64,000 nt of DNA from contig JAGKQI010000096.1 in NCBI GenBank assembly GCA_018806915.1, positions 310,001 through 374,000 of the forward strand, given 5' to 3'. Under the pieces are notes generated by a model, which was not told where the DNA came from, searched no databases, and worked only from the letters and a program-made list of their open reading frames with translations. This DNA is from Phytophthora colocasiae. Its lineage: Eukaryota > Oomycota > Peronosporomycetes > Peronosporales > Peronosporaceae. The number at the start of each line of letters is the position of its first letter. The first letter of the stretch is position 1. Below, piece after piece: positions 41,097-52,028 of this stretch. Position numbers and translations under genes: made by a program.

Positions 41097-42453
41097 ATGA
41101 CGGTGTGGTCAAGTTACGCAGCTCTGCGTGCGGAGGTGGCGCAATGTAGCGAGGGCGCACTGGACGGAGACATCATTCTAGAAGGACAATTAATGCACCA
41201 ACGCCGCATCAGTCGCAAATGCTGCTTCTTCGATTTGGCCTCGGTGACAACGGGGTCGGATGACAAACGGGAGCGGATTGAGGTGATCCTCAAGATCATC
41301 GACGGCGAATTGTCGGAGGAAGAAGTCGACACGATGCGATACCAAATTAAAGTCGGAGACATTGTTAATGTTCGGGGGTTTGTGGAACGTCTTGATGGTA
41401 CAGCCATCTTGGTGCACGCACGTGACATTATCGTTGTTCGGGCTTGGAAGGATGAAAATCCTGGGGTGACATTCCTACCGCTACCGACAATTGTTACGAG
41501 TACTAAACGACAGTCTATTGGTGAGGCAAAAGAAGCCAATAACTCTGACAACAGCGAAAAGCAGGCTATTGACGGTGCAGAGGAACGAGTACACTGCAAA
41601 TTCTGGATCAACTCGAAGACTTGTCAGCATGGCGACAAGTGCGAGTTCTACCATGTTAGTGATTCCGAGCGGAAAACGGAGCGTGCCAAATGGCTGAAAG
41701 ACCGATTGCATCTGAAACGAGTCCGAGCACATATCGATGATGACCCTCTGGATCCACACGGGAAAATCGGAAAACAACAACGTGCGCAGGTGTTCGTGGA
41801 GTGGCTCGTCGAAACGTTTGGCGCGGAATTCCTTGCGTCTGGCAAAGGTGTGGTGGACGTCGCAGGGGGAAGAGGTAGCGTTTCCTTTGAGCTGTGGAAT
41901 AAGCGGAAGCTACCCTGCACCCTTATCGAACCGGTACGCTGTGTTTTCAATTGCCCGATGAAGAGCTGTTTGACTAATATATTTGCGCATGAAACAGCGT
42001 CCGATGAAGTTATCTAAGCAGCAGCACAAATATCTCAAGAAGCAGAAGAAAGAGCACAAGCTGTCAGGTGAACCACAACCTCTCGTTACTGAGTCGCTTG
42101 TTCCGCAAGTCACGGAACTCTTCAATATGGACACGTTCCTCGAGAGTGCAGAAAATGTCGAGTTAGTTGAAAAGGCATCGCTCCTCCTTGGCATGCACCC
42201 AGATGAGGCCACGGACTCCATTTTCGACGTTGCCATCAAATTCGACAAACCTTTCGCGGTGGTACCCTGCTGCGTGTTTGGGCAAAAGTTTCCTGATCGA
42301 CGACTCGCAGACGGCAGCAAAGTATTGTCGTACGAAAACCTGGTGGAATACCTCACGTCGAAGCACTCTGACATCGAGAAGGCATTCTTACCATTCGATG
42401 GCAAGAATTTGGTTCTCTTCCGGCGATCCCATTCTTCAGTAAACAATGATTAA
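41097..42453 (+). CDS. OB-fold / CCCH zinc finger / methyltransferase-like protein
   Basis: Two exons, 41097-41933 and 41998-42453; the 64-nt intron (GTACGC...AAACAG, phase 0) gives 430 aa. The N-terminal ~125 residues look like an OB fold, with beta strands around DGDIILEGQLMHQRR and KVGDIVNVRGFVERL. One CCCH finger follows (CKFWINSKTCQHGDKCEFYH), usually RNA binding. The C-terminal ~220 residues resemble a class I methyltransferase, with a glycine-rich motif I (GVVDVAGGRGSVSFEL) and a FAVVPCCVFGQKFPDR motif seen in predicted Methyltransf_32-type proteins. A tRNA or other RNA substrate is plausible but is inference. All three modules are in one continuous protein. Confidence 0.72.
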
Positions 42454-42492
42454 AGGTGGGAAATGTTGACGGTTGTACACAATTCGCGTTTT

Positions 42493-43848
42493 TCACTGTT
42501 GCACCGTGGACTCCATCGAGAACACGTGTATTCTATCCTGGAACACAATAGCTCCGTCTTGGTGCGTAACGCTGGCATCGCCGCTGTCTAGGAGAGCCAA
42601 ATCTACCGGGAAACCTAACTCAACGGTGCTGGTGCTGCTAAACGAAGCAGGACTCCATTGCTTTACACACTCTTGTCCATGGAATAAGGCAACTTCACCA
42701 TCTACCCCCATGCAGATCCATGCAAGATCGGAGGCCTTGGCAATGGTGGACTCTGATCTCTTTACAGGAAGCAACTTAGACGCGGGAAACGTCACCTTGG
42801 CATACATTTCAACGGCAAAGCGGAAGGCGGGCACGTCCTTACCCTGACTGCTTGCAAGCCGATAGATAACCCTGTCATCAAGCAAACGTTAGAATAACCA
42901 GCCATGCACCAAAACTCGTTCAAATACACACCCTTCTTCTCCTGCTGCTAGCACAACATCTTCATTATCACCCGGGAAACTCGTCAATGTAGTAATCGGT
43001 GTACGGATGGGAATCACACCGAAATCTTGGCCACGATGAGTCACCAGTAAATGCTTGTGGCCAGTGGCAACGACAACATAATTTGACAATGTCTTCTCGA
43101 CATCGAGCAGCTTGGCAAGCGTGATAGCTTTCACCGTTTGCTGGGTATTAGCAGGATAGAAACATTCTGCTCCATCATCTTTTCTAGTAACAGGAATACA
43201 CAGACGTCTCTAGTACACCGTAAGTCCACTTGTCACCTGCAGTTTCTCCTCCATTGCTCACCTTCCAGAGGATCTCGTATTGCGTCACAGCATAAATATT
43301 GCCAAGCGAGTCCCCCACAATAAACTCGCCGTCTCGGTCGTAGCAAATTTGTTGCACAGCACTCTCCAACTGGAACCGCCGCAATTCCTGCAAACAAACG
43401 TCCGAGTTACCGGTACTGCAGCAAAACCAAAAAATAAACTTACAATCAGCAACCATACCAGTTCTTCGCGCAACACCACGAGTTCTCCACCTGCACTTCC
43501 GACCAGCAGCAATGTGCCCTTATCATCCGCTTCAACGCCACACACACTCTGCAACGGCAACACATTCACTCCAAGTCAAGTTCTGCACGCCGTTGGCGAA
43601 CGCACAGCGAACGTCTCCCGCCACTGTCGACACCGCTGCATTCAACGTACCGTGACGCCGTGCGAGCACGCGCGAACACTCCAAAGCGCGTGCGTCAGCG
43701 GCAGCTCGTTGCCGCTACGACCTGATTCACCCAAGACGTTCGCGGCAACCGCGCGCACTCTTCCGTCCGTAGTCCCCACATAAACGCGACTTCCGGCGCT
43801 GCAGCACGTCAGCTCGCCGCCTGCGAAGGCTTTGCCGGTGTTGTCCAT
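42493..43848 (-). CDS. Beta-propeller (WD/FG-GAP-like) hypothetical protein
   Basis: Five exons: 43848-43651, 43548-43444, 43387-43262, 43140-42932 and 42871-42493. The phases agree across all four introns, giving 338 aa. Short repeated beta motifs of the propeller type are seen: SRVYVGTTDGRVRAV, GTLLLVGSAGGELVVL, GEFIVGDSLGNIYAV, VVLAAGEEG and WICMGVDGEVALF. These resemble FG-GAP or degenerate WD40 blades; a fixed family cannot be named. The start is the first ATG in frame (43848), but an upstream exon is possible. No function is assigned. Confidence 0.68.
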
Positions 43849-43951
43849 TTGAAGGCAGCCTTGCAGTCCGGGTAACCTGCACGTGCAGTGCACAGATAGC
43901 AGCAAGCTTTGAGCAAGTTGGGAGGATCACCACAGTCTTTTTTCTACAAGT

Positions 43952-43999
43952 AGATCTCCTAAGGTTTAGCCAAGATTTGTACCAAGTCTTAGGAGATCT
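43952..43999. repeat. 12-bp perfect inverted repeat (hairpin)
   Basis: AGATCTCCTAAG (43952-43963) and CTTAGGAGATCT (43988-43999) pair perfectly around a 24-nt loop. The hairpin lies between the starts of the propeller gene and the end of the RasGAP gene and could be in a leader or in a terminator-like region. Confidence 0.85.
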
Positions 44000-44176
44000 C
44001 GCATTGTTCCAGGCATTTTCCATGGGATCATTTGAATCAGGCGGAGCGATGACGTCGCCCGCCGCGTTAGTGGCGCAAGCGGTTCTGTAGATATGAGGAA
44101 GGACATGTAGGACTGGTGGTGAGGTGATTTCCCCGTAGGTGGATTAAATAATGGTGTGTGTTCCTATCCTGATGCC

Positions 44177-45118
44177 TTAGGGCGTGGGTCGCTGCGTGAT
44201 GCTGCTAGCAGTAGCGCCTCCAGGTCCTCTGGACCAGAAGCGCAACGAGAACTTCTTCTTGTTCTTGATGGCATCGTTCGAGCTCATGGAGAGTCCGCGC
44301 ATCTTCCCATTAGGGCGATGTGCGTCCCAGGACTCGGCGCGTGGAGATGCTGCCCAATTGTCAGCTCCTGTGGGAGTTGTGGGGGTAATTGGAGCCACGT
44401 TGCTGCAGTCCCAGGAAGCGGGCGCGCGTACGTCCGGCAGCTGCTGTGGTTCTTCATTACCGAACCCAGCGCGGATCTGGGGGAAACGCACGAGGAAATT
44501 GGCCACGTATGGCTGGAAAGCATAAATGAAGGCGTTGCTATCGTCGAATGCAGGGTCACTGTCACCTACGGGCGTGCCGCTGAGTGTGTGCTGCAGGATC
44601 TTGGCAATCTGTACGCCCATGGGAAGTGACTGCGCCGTGTGTATCGGGAAGTCGAACATCTCGGGCTTGATGAGAGCTGGACAGATTATCCGTAGGAAGA
44701 GCAGGCTGCCCACGACAATACGAGCGTTGTGCTTGCAGCCTGGGAATGCCTTCCGGAACTCAGTGAGCATGTAGTGGCAGCCAGCGCGCAGCACGAGCGG
44801 TGCGAAGTGGATGGCCTTGGCTAGTCGCTGGATGATGCTTTTAGCGTACGCACACACCTGCTTGGTCGAGGGCGGTCCGCGCGCCTCGTACAGTCTGGAC
44901 TTCTCACCGAAGACGTCGCGTAACACGTAGCGGAAGTAAGCGCGTCCCTGTGTGCGGCCAAGCTTCTTCATCAACACCGTAAGCTCCGACGTGGAGCGCA
45001 GGAAGAGCTCTTCACGTCCATGGACGTCCTGAATCTCAGCCTGCACGGCGCGCTCTAGCTCGTGCAGGCGCGGCAGCTCGCCATGCGAGCGTCTCCGCTG
45101 TAAAATCCACTTGCCCAT
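44177..45118 (-). CDS. RasGAP-domain protein
   Basis: Single exon, 313 aa. RasGAP domains speed GTP hydrolysis by Ras-type GTPases. The segment ELFLRSTSELTVLMKKLG matches the arginine-finger region (Arg41 the likely finger). RIVVGSLLFLRIICPALIKP matches the FLRFICPAI signature that ends the conserved core. The domain fills about residues 30-235 and is close to a minimal GAP. The C-terminal ~75 residues are low complexity (ITPTTPTGADNW) with a basic patch (KNKKKFSLRFWSR). The target GTPase is not known. Confidence 0.85.
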   Translation of the reverse strand: MGKWILQRRRSHGELPRLHELERAVQAEIQDVHGREELFLRSTSELTVLMKKLGRTQGRAYFRYVLRDVFGEKSRLYEARGPPSTKQVCAYAKSIIQRLAKAIHFAPLVLRAGCHYMLTEFRKAFPGCKHNARIVVGSLLFLRIICPALIKPEMFDFPIHTAQSLPMGVQIAKILQHTLSGTPVGDSDPAFDDSNAFIYAFQPYVANFLVRFPQIRAGFGNEEPQQLPDVRAPASWDCSNVAPITPTTPTGADNWAASPRAESWDAHRPNGKMRGLSMSSNDAIKNKKKFSLRFWSRGPGGATASSITQRPTP

Positions 45119-47244
45119 CGTGTTATTGTCCCGCGGTGCGGGTCCTGTTGCTGAGGCTGAGGCTGTTATGGTGCTCGAAAACGCACGGGGGCTGGCTACT
45201 GCTGCCCTTTAAAATTCCGTTCCTGCTTTGTTGCTGCGCTTTGCTGTTGGGCTTGCGCGGCGAGTTCTACAATGAGAAGCTACGGGCGAGTGGCGTTTCC
45301 CTCAAATGAGACGCGTGGATGGATGATCTTTTTTGGCGCCGAGTGCAGGTGGCCAGCGGATAAGCTTGTCCTGGAGAGGGAGAGGACTGGAAGGCGCGCG
45401 GCAGCTTGCGGCGGGTTGCTGCGGTGTGAGGCGCTAATGCTCGAGTGCGGGCTGCACGCTTCGCGGAAGACGATTAGGAGACGGGGACGGGTCAAAGGAA
45501 TTCAGTTCAGCCCAGAACCTCGGGAATTAATATTATTGAATCTAGCAATGTATTATGAATTCAGAGCTGTTTTTTTGAACATTTGCATCTAATAATCGAA
45601 TTGGTATATGTGCTTTTTATAATTGTAAAAGGGGTAGAGAGGTTGTATGGTTTATGTTCGAAACAGATGGGCCAGCCGGAAACAGCGCGAGTTCCCGTAC
45701 AAAAACGCGCACGCAGTCATTGCAAAAAGGCAACTTGTTACGGCAACTTGCCATCATGCCATGATTCATGGCTGCAGTGCATTGCAGCCGCTGTAGTACA
45801 GCCTGTACAGTACCATCACTGTCAGTGACACTGCTAGCCCATTAACGCCGCGCCGCCATGCCGCCTGGCAAATGGCAGGCCACCCGCTGCACGCGCTCAG
45901 GTTTCAGCGAACATTCGCAACCTGCAGTCGCTGCAATGTCAGGCAGCTTGCAAATGAGCTTGCATCACAGCCTGGCGAACGCTTGTTTGCAGCTTCCGTG
46001 AAGGCTGCTCTGGCATAGCTTCGCAGATTATTTTGAGTATGAGGGTTCAATCAAGCCGCTTGCCATGGCCGCTGCAGCGTTTTGACGGTCTGCAGTGCAG
46101 GCTCTGCTGGATCTCAACCGAATTCCTATCAACCTCTAAACAGCTCGGTGCTTCTGTAGCTAGGTATACAGACCCTGCGCCATGTCGGTGGGCTCCGTCT
46201 TGACGGTCATGGCCTGAGCGCTGGGATAGACACCTTGATGTGTACAGGGTTATACATGTATTACGCCCGCTATCAGTTCCAAGTTGGAACTGGGATCCCA
46301 GGATAAGCGGCATTGTTGCCGTACGTATCCACTCGAAGCCCAAAATGGCTCTACACCAGCCATATCTTGCTGAGGTCTCCAAGGTCTGCATTACTGCATT
46401 TCCAGGGGCCACGCGGACTGCTACGCTTCCAGCTGGAGTACACTCGTGGCCTTGAGCAGAGACTAGAAAATTGGCTAAGATCTGGTGGATGCGATCACTT
46501 TTGCCAGTAACCCGCTGGTGTGTGGCGCCATGCAAGCGTTCACCATGCACAGTGCTAAGATTATAGTACACTGATCGTGATGGGGGAGCTGATGCCAGCA
46601 AAGACTGTAAGTAACTAGGACCTGTTCAAGAAGTTTGTGGTTCAAGCAATTAACGCTTCAGCAGCTTGACTCGAGCCTCGAGAGCTGTAGATTACGGACC
46701 TCAGTTCCATGTTGCCCTTCGAATGCAGCAGTTTGCACACGAATGTGAACTGCTACCGTACAAGGCACAACAAAATTGCCACATCAGGATACTTCCGTCG
46801 TCACAGTTCCCACGCGCGCAAATCTGACCGACCAGCACTCTACAGTACTACATGTACTACACGCAGACAGCGATCCAGGGCAGTCTTGGCGCACGGATAG
46901 TAGAGACATCTGACAGGTGAGCTCTTCGACGCTGATGATGACAACCACGGGACATCGGTGCATTAATCTGTCTGTCCGCGTCCTCATCTCCGTCATCCGC
47001 ACCGCCCCTCCTTTCCCTACTTAGCGATATCGTCACGCCTTCTCATGTCAGGCATGGTAAACACGCACGCTGGATACCATCTATTAGCTGTCTTAACAGG
47101 AGCAGTATCAAAACCTTTTAGGCCACAGCAACTTGCACTGCATGCAGCATTCAAAACTGAGACTTCAACTAGAGTGTGCGTCACACCCCTTATTCTACAA
47201 CTATTTGCCACCTTCAATATGCAACGTAAAAAATAACAACAACA
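45119..47244. other. 2.1-kb region without a supported gene
   Basis: Frames up to 184 codons exist (46047-46601, minus) but show no domain, splice pattern or typical residue bias. Many GCAG/CTGC-rich short repeats and small palindromes are present, including 46274-46301. The first ~150 bp should be the RasGAP promoter and the last ~150 bp that of the PIG-X gene. This is the longest gene-free stretch without an obvious transposon. Confidence 0.45.
46274..46301. repeat. Two adjoining perfect palindromes
   Basis: CAGTTCCAAGTTGGAACTG (46274-46292) has perfect 9-bp arms around one base, and CTGGGATCCCAG (46290-46301) is a perfect 12-bp palindrome. The two share the CTG. Confidence 0.8.
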
Positions 47245-49425
47245 ATGCGCTGCTGGGCAATACTGCTGAGCTCCCTCGCTGTGGGCTGCCCAGGCGTCGA
47301 TGCAGCCAGCCACGCAACGTTCACATTGTGGCCGCAACAGACCGATGCTACACTTGCACTTTCAGCGGGTACAGGTATACCTCATGCGCTACTCTACCCC
47401 GAGAAGATCAATTTGAATTTAGCCGACATGTTCGTTTAGATGGCGCGTCATTGGTCAAGACTTCGCACGGGGGAGCCCTAGGCACCTTCAGCATGAAGTC
47501 CAGCTTGCAGTTGGATGTACGGTACTCTGGTTATCTATGGATGTTAGCTGTGGTATTGCAAATTAATTTGATGGTGTTGTGCGCGTAGATGCTTCTTGAC
47601 CCCTTGATCGATTCCATCGAGGTAGGATAACATCGTGCACCAGTTAAAGCCGACGTGTATGAGAGTTCTTATATTGTGGCTGCAATTGTAGATCGTGTGG
47701 GTGCCAGCTTCCGATGCGCAGAGCTCGACATTTAACCATTTTTTCGCGAGATCAGCGCGATTCGAGTGGATAAATGCTGTGGGTGTTCATCTGCAAGTCA
47801 AAGTGAAAGATGGTATTTATTCGGATATCGACAGCAAAACACATCAACGAGTTGAGGAGAATGTCCGGGGGATCATGCAGCGTGCTCTTCCCTCGCTGGA
47901 AGTTCTGTCTAGTTTGTCCAAAGGTATGATTTTGGTTGTGAATAGTGCTTGAAGAAGTTTATCTCTGAAAGTACGTCTGTTTATTTTGTTATTGCAGGAT
48001 TCTTGGCTAAGTCCTTATGTGATTTCAACACTTGGAAGACAAGTAATCCGCTTGAGGAGATTCTTAACGGTACTACTGCTGAAGCACCAAGTCTCTGCTT
48101 CTCTTCATCTTTTCCGCTAAAACACGAGAGTGATTCGTTTTACAACAAGATTATTCGTGGAGGAAACGGTGAATCCATTGATAACGAATTCTCGGTGGTC
48201 GAGCGTGCGCTGTACGAAACGAAGCGTAGTTTCAGGACAGTCCCAAAGGAGCACAAGTTGACAGTGATGAGATTTGGGTGTGGCTCGGCTTCTCCAGATA
48301 TTACTGAGGTAGAATATCTGGAGGCGTGGATTGCAAGGCCATCCGACACGAAAGAATCTTGGGACGCCGTTATTCCAATTGGCGAGGCTGAGCGTAATGT
48401 GTTGGTTGTGACGGCAATTGCTCGAGAGCGCGACCTGGAAACACTGGAGTGCATTTGGCTTCGGCGATATGGTAAACGCGTTGCTCCCGCATCTCTTCCT
48501 TTTGTCGAGGAGATTCAAGTGCCAGAGACTACAGCAACAGCTTCGATAAAGACTAATATTTCTGGGGAAGGTTTTCACCGCCGATACACGGTGGATATAA
48601 CGATTTCCGGACCTGAGAATTGCGGTGGAGAACCTGACGGCAGGACGATCCTCGTGCGTGTGCCAATCTCTTCCACTGCGTATATCGACTTGGACGAGAT
48701 TCGGGTACGTGCAGTTCAAGCAGACGACTAAATTATGGATTTGACCTTGTAACATTCGTGGTGTGATGCAGAGAATGGAGCGCTTTGGTGAAGTCAAACT
48801 TCTGTCTTTCGCGAAGCACATTGAAATCGAGCGGCCTTCCCCTGTTTCCTCCCAACACATTGTCGGTCTCGAGTTTATCATGTTCGTGTTCCATATTCGT
48901 CAGTCAAATAGTTTGTGTTTCTTAGTTATTTTTCCGCGTTCAGGCTATCAAATAACCAAGCGCACATTGAGTTCCCGATCCATTTCCGATACCAAGCACC
49001 ATCAGAAAGCGACCTCTATCGTCAAGCATCCGTCATCGCTCCTGAGATTTTCCTTTTGTGTCGCGGTGGTAGTTCTTTTGCCAAGGGGACGAAGTTATCG
49101 AGTGATGACATTATGCAAAGTTACTACCAGGTAAGTACCGACTCACTCCCTTACAACTTAGCACTGTCACTCACGGAGTTTATTTGGTTAACAGGATTGG
49201 GGCTTATCTAGCCAAGCACCTTCGCACAGTGGCAGCTATTGGCTTCGCCTTGTCACAACATTTCCGCTTCCAGTAGCTGTGGTGCTCATTCCTGTGGGTT
49301 ATCTTCCTTCAGATTGGCTGGTGAGTTCTGTGACGTTGTTGTGTGCAAGTATGGGCGCCGCACTCCTGTTGTTCGTTTCCATTAAGAGCTCTACAAAGGC
49401 TAACTGGAAAAGCAAAGGTGACTGA
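47245..49425 (+). CDS. PIG-X/PBN1-like subunit of GPI mannosyltransferase I
   Basis: Eight exons: 47245-47374, 47440-47516, 47589-47621, 47692-47923, 47998-48704, 48772-48881, 48944-49130 and 49195-49425. The phases fit throughout and give 568 aa. PIG-X (Pbn1 in yeast) stabilises PIG-M, which adds the first mannose of the GPI anchor in the ER lumen. A signal peptide starts the protein (MRCWAILLSSLAVGCPGVDA). Family features near the end are GEGFHRRYTVDITISGPENC, YIDLDEIR (the YVDPYEL position) and AHIEFPIHFRYQAP with a following IFLLCRGG. A C-terminal membrane segment (VTLLCASMGAALLLFVSI) and Lys-rich end complete the type I topology. It is longer than animal PIG-X (~258 aa). Exon 1-2 joining is the least certain. 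Confidence 0.72.
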
Positions 49426-49562
49426 AACCTTCAAGATGGCCATGAAAACAAACACATTTTTGCTTTACATATACTTTTTTTGTACTAAGCGCTGTGCTTC
49501 GTCTTGGTTGTTGCTCATCGATGCGAATAATAGGTTGTGCAAATGCAGTCCTTCCTCACAGC

Positions 49563-50537
49563 TCAACTACTGTAGTTTTCTTCCGTCAGGAGCCGCAGTG
49601 TGAGGGTAGCATGGTCCAATACAGTGATTGTGTAGTGGTTCATGCGTCGTGTTTGTAGATCTCTCGTGATCGGAGTTGGTGGAAAGGATCCAGGAGTGAC
49701 TGCACCCATGTAGTCATTCATATCCCGATCCTCGCCGTCGCACCCACTTAAAGTGACGGTCGCGCGGAAGAGATTCACTGGAACACTAGAGTGCATCATC
49801 TTCGCCATACGTCGAGACATTTCTGAAGGGATGTTCGACGCTTTCTCCAAGTACTCGACAGCCCACCCAGGCTCGAGCTCGTCGTCACTCCCTTCTACAT
49901 CGCTCTTACTGTTTTCCGACCCGTAGTCAGAGTCATGAACGTTGGGGTATTGATGCCGTGCACTATGCTGTGGTTGTCTGTGGCTTGAATCCATGAGGTC
50001 GACAGGAGATGTGCACGGCGTTTGTGTCCGTCCCTTGTCTGTAGGCTTCGCCGCGAAGAACCGCTGAATCCCTAAGAAGAGCTGCTGGTAGAACCGTTTG
50101 ACGACATGCTGCTCCTGTTCGTGCACATCGTTGCCGTCTGATGCGGTCGAAGCTGCGTCCTCTTCAAGGTCGTGATGCCTGTTAAGAATCTGCTGCCTCC
50201 TGTACGAAACTTCGTCGAGTTCCTTGGCCACAAGCGACCGCCAGAATTCCGTGAACTGCTTGTCCGAGAGCGAAATGACCGAATCAGCCACTCGGTCCAG
50301 CGAGTCTACTGCGGATACAGGGAGCTGCGTCTGGAGCTGCATATACCATTGAAGAATGGATGAGGCGCAGTACTTGGCGCAATTCCTGTCCAGTTGGTAG
50401 AGCACGAAGGCCAACGTGCGCAGTAGTGACTTCTCGACGGCAACGACGACTGACATTGCGCCAGATGCGCTGTCGTCGCTCGCTGATGCTGTCGGTACGT
50501 CGCCTGCGCGCCGGCAAACTTCCGTGGCGCCGGTCAT
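49563..50537 (-). CDS. Hypothetical protein
   Basis: Single exon, 324 aa. Not recognised. The first half is helical (VAVEKSLLRTLAFVLYQL, DKQFTEFWRSLVAKELDEV); the middle is polar and acidic with many Ser and His; the end has a mixed beta-like segment (LFRATVTLSGCDGEDRD, HATLTLRLLTEENYSS). No signal peptide or membrane span is seen. Codon choice and length support a real gene, convergent with PIG-X (137 bp). Confidence 0.6.
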   Translation of the reverse strand: MTGATEVCRRAGDVPTASASDDSASGAMSVVVAVEKSLLRTLAFVLYQLDRNCAKYCASSILQWYMQLQTQLPVSAVDSLDRVADSVISLSDKQFTEFWRSLVAKELDEVSYRRQQILNRHHDLEEDAASTASDGNDVHEQEQHVVKRFYQQLFLGIQRFFAAKPTDKGRTQTPCTSPVDLMDSSHRQPQHSARHQYPNVHDSDYGSENSKSDVEGSDDELEPGWAVEYLEKASNIPSEMSRRMAKMMHSSVPVNLFRATVTLSGCDGEDRDMNDYMGAVTPGSFPPTPITRDLQTRRMNHYTITVLDHATLTLRLLTEENYSS

Positions 50538-51325
50538 GGGGCGTCAATGGGCTTCTTTCGTCGATCTGTTGATGCAGGAGAGCGAGTGCTTTCGAGTGGG
50601 TGCGTTCCGGTCCGTGCGCAGTGCACAGTGCACAATGTGTAGGCGACCTTCTGCCGGCTTGGTGTGATATCTTCGGCCTCCCAATTCGAGTCGATTGTGT
50701 GGCATAGGCTAAGCTGCTGGAAACCCCCCGGCAGTTGGCAGCAATTGGGCTATTGCGCGGATGCAGGGGTTTCCATATTTAGCGGGAACCAAGCAGCAAT
50801 ACGGAAAGATTTTGGCGGCGAGTCAGTGGCCACTGGCAGCAACGGCGCTTCCTCGACGAGTGCCTCAAAGGTTTGTCTTGGACTCAAGCCTGCGCTGCAT
50901 TTACATGAATACTATGGTAGGCTGCCTACCGTAGGCAGATCCGGATACAGTACACCAAACGAAGGATTGTATCGCTGTGAACCGAAGCTAGTGGAACATT
51001 TTCTGCTTGTGTATAATGGACAAGCCAACATACTTCTGTTCAAAACAAGCTCTGTCAATTTATCTCTGATGGCCTCTTCGAGGAAGAAGGCGTCTTTGTC
51101 GAAAAAAAAACACTGAATCTGTCTCTAGAATCTACATCTTCGCAAGAGCTTCAAGAGGAATTTACCATCATGAAAGATTACCCGACGCACCTTGGTGTCA
51201 AAAAGTGTTCGCAATGTGGAGTCCATAACGTGTTTTTGGAAATAGTTTAGTGAAATATTCACTATGTAGTTGTAAAAACCAGTAAACATTCTGCCGACGT
51301 GTGGCTCAGTCACCAATCCATCAAA
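50538..51325. other. Intergenic region upstream of the DUF1279 gene
   Basis: A 150-codon frame at 50664-51116 lacks an ATG start and has no recognisable content, so it is left out. The rest is promoter and leader for the genes on both sides. Confidence 0.45.
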
Positions 51326-51955
51326 ATGCTGCAAAGTGCCGCTGTCCGCTCGTTGTTCCGCAGCGCAGCACACTGTCGCTCGCCGATGCTGGCGCAGCGT
51401 GTTGTGCGTCCATCATCTTCTTTCTCGCCTCTGACCACGTCGTACCGCCTTCGCTTCGGTGCGCAGATTCCATTGCAGACGTTTGCGTCTGTCCCAAGCC
51501 AAAACGACGAGGAGCAGTCGTTGCACGGCAACACCGCCAAGAGCAAGAAGCAGCAGATTGAAGAACTATTGGAGCAGAACGCAGCGCTGAAGAAGGAAGT
51601 GGAGGCGCTCAAGGCTGAGGTGGCCAAGAAACCTGGCAAGTTTATGGGAACGCTGCAGCAATACGGTCTGCCCTTCCTTGTATGGTGGACGTCGCTCTAC
51701 TTCGCCTCCGGTCTATCTATCTACGTTGCTCTTGATACTGGTCTCATTTCAGGTGCCAGCATCATCGACTTCATCATGCAGATGGGACTGGACAAGTTCA
51801 TCGACCCGGCCCGACTTGACCCGACGTACGGTAACATCGCCATCGCGGTGATCGTTAACGAGTGTCTCGAGGTCATCCGCTTCCCCATCACGTTGGCTAC
51901 GATCCCCTATGTCAAGCGTGTCTTCTCTCGCAAGCAAGTGGAGGAGTCTAAGTAA
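51326..51955 (+). CDS. DUF1279 / FAM210-like mitochondrial membrane protein
   Basis: Single exon, 209 aa from ATG 51326. The N-terminus is Arg/Ser-rich and free of acidic residues (MLQSAAVRSLFRSAAHCRSP), typical of mitochondrial import. A coiled coil follows (EELLEQNAALKKEVEALKAE). The DUF1279 domain starts at GTLQQYGLPFLVWWTSLYF, with one strong membrane segment, and ends with NECLEVIRFPITLATIPYV. Animal FAM210A/B proteins have the same order and are linked to mitochondrial translation and heme supply; that role here is inference. It is convergent with the next gene (73 bp). Confidence 0.85.
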   Translation: MLQSAAVRSLFRSAAHCRSPMLAQRVVRPSSSFSPLTTSYRLRFGAQIPLQTFASVPSQNDEEQSLHGNTAKSKKQQIEELLEQNAALKKEVEALKAEVAKKPGKFMGTLQQYGLPFLVWWTSLYFASGLSIYVALDTGLISGASIIDFIMQMGLDKFIDPARLDPTYGNIAIAVIVNECLEVIRFPITLATIPYVKRVFSRKQVEESK

Positions 51956-52028
51956 CGCAGTTCCACATAGATCAGTTCGACGGTACGAAGAGCGAATTGA
52001 AGTGAGCGTGTTAGATTCGACTTACAAT

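Noticed and set aside
46047..46601. 184-codon frame on the minus strand in the gene-free stretch.
   Set aside because: No domain, no splice partner, and residue composition typical of chance frames in GC-rich DNA.
47245..47439. Small secreted protein of 64 aa with a signal peptide (possible effector).
   Set aside because: A clean GTATAC...TTTAG intron inside it joins its first 43 codons to the PIG-X-like exon chain, so it is an exon and not a separate gene.
48117..48881. 254-codon minus-strand frame.
   Set aside because: It lies antisense to well-supported PIG-X exons and lacks any domain.
50664..51116. 150-codon plus-strand frame.
   Set aside because: Starts without ATG, has low-complexity content and no family match.
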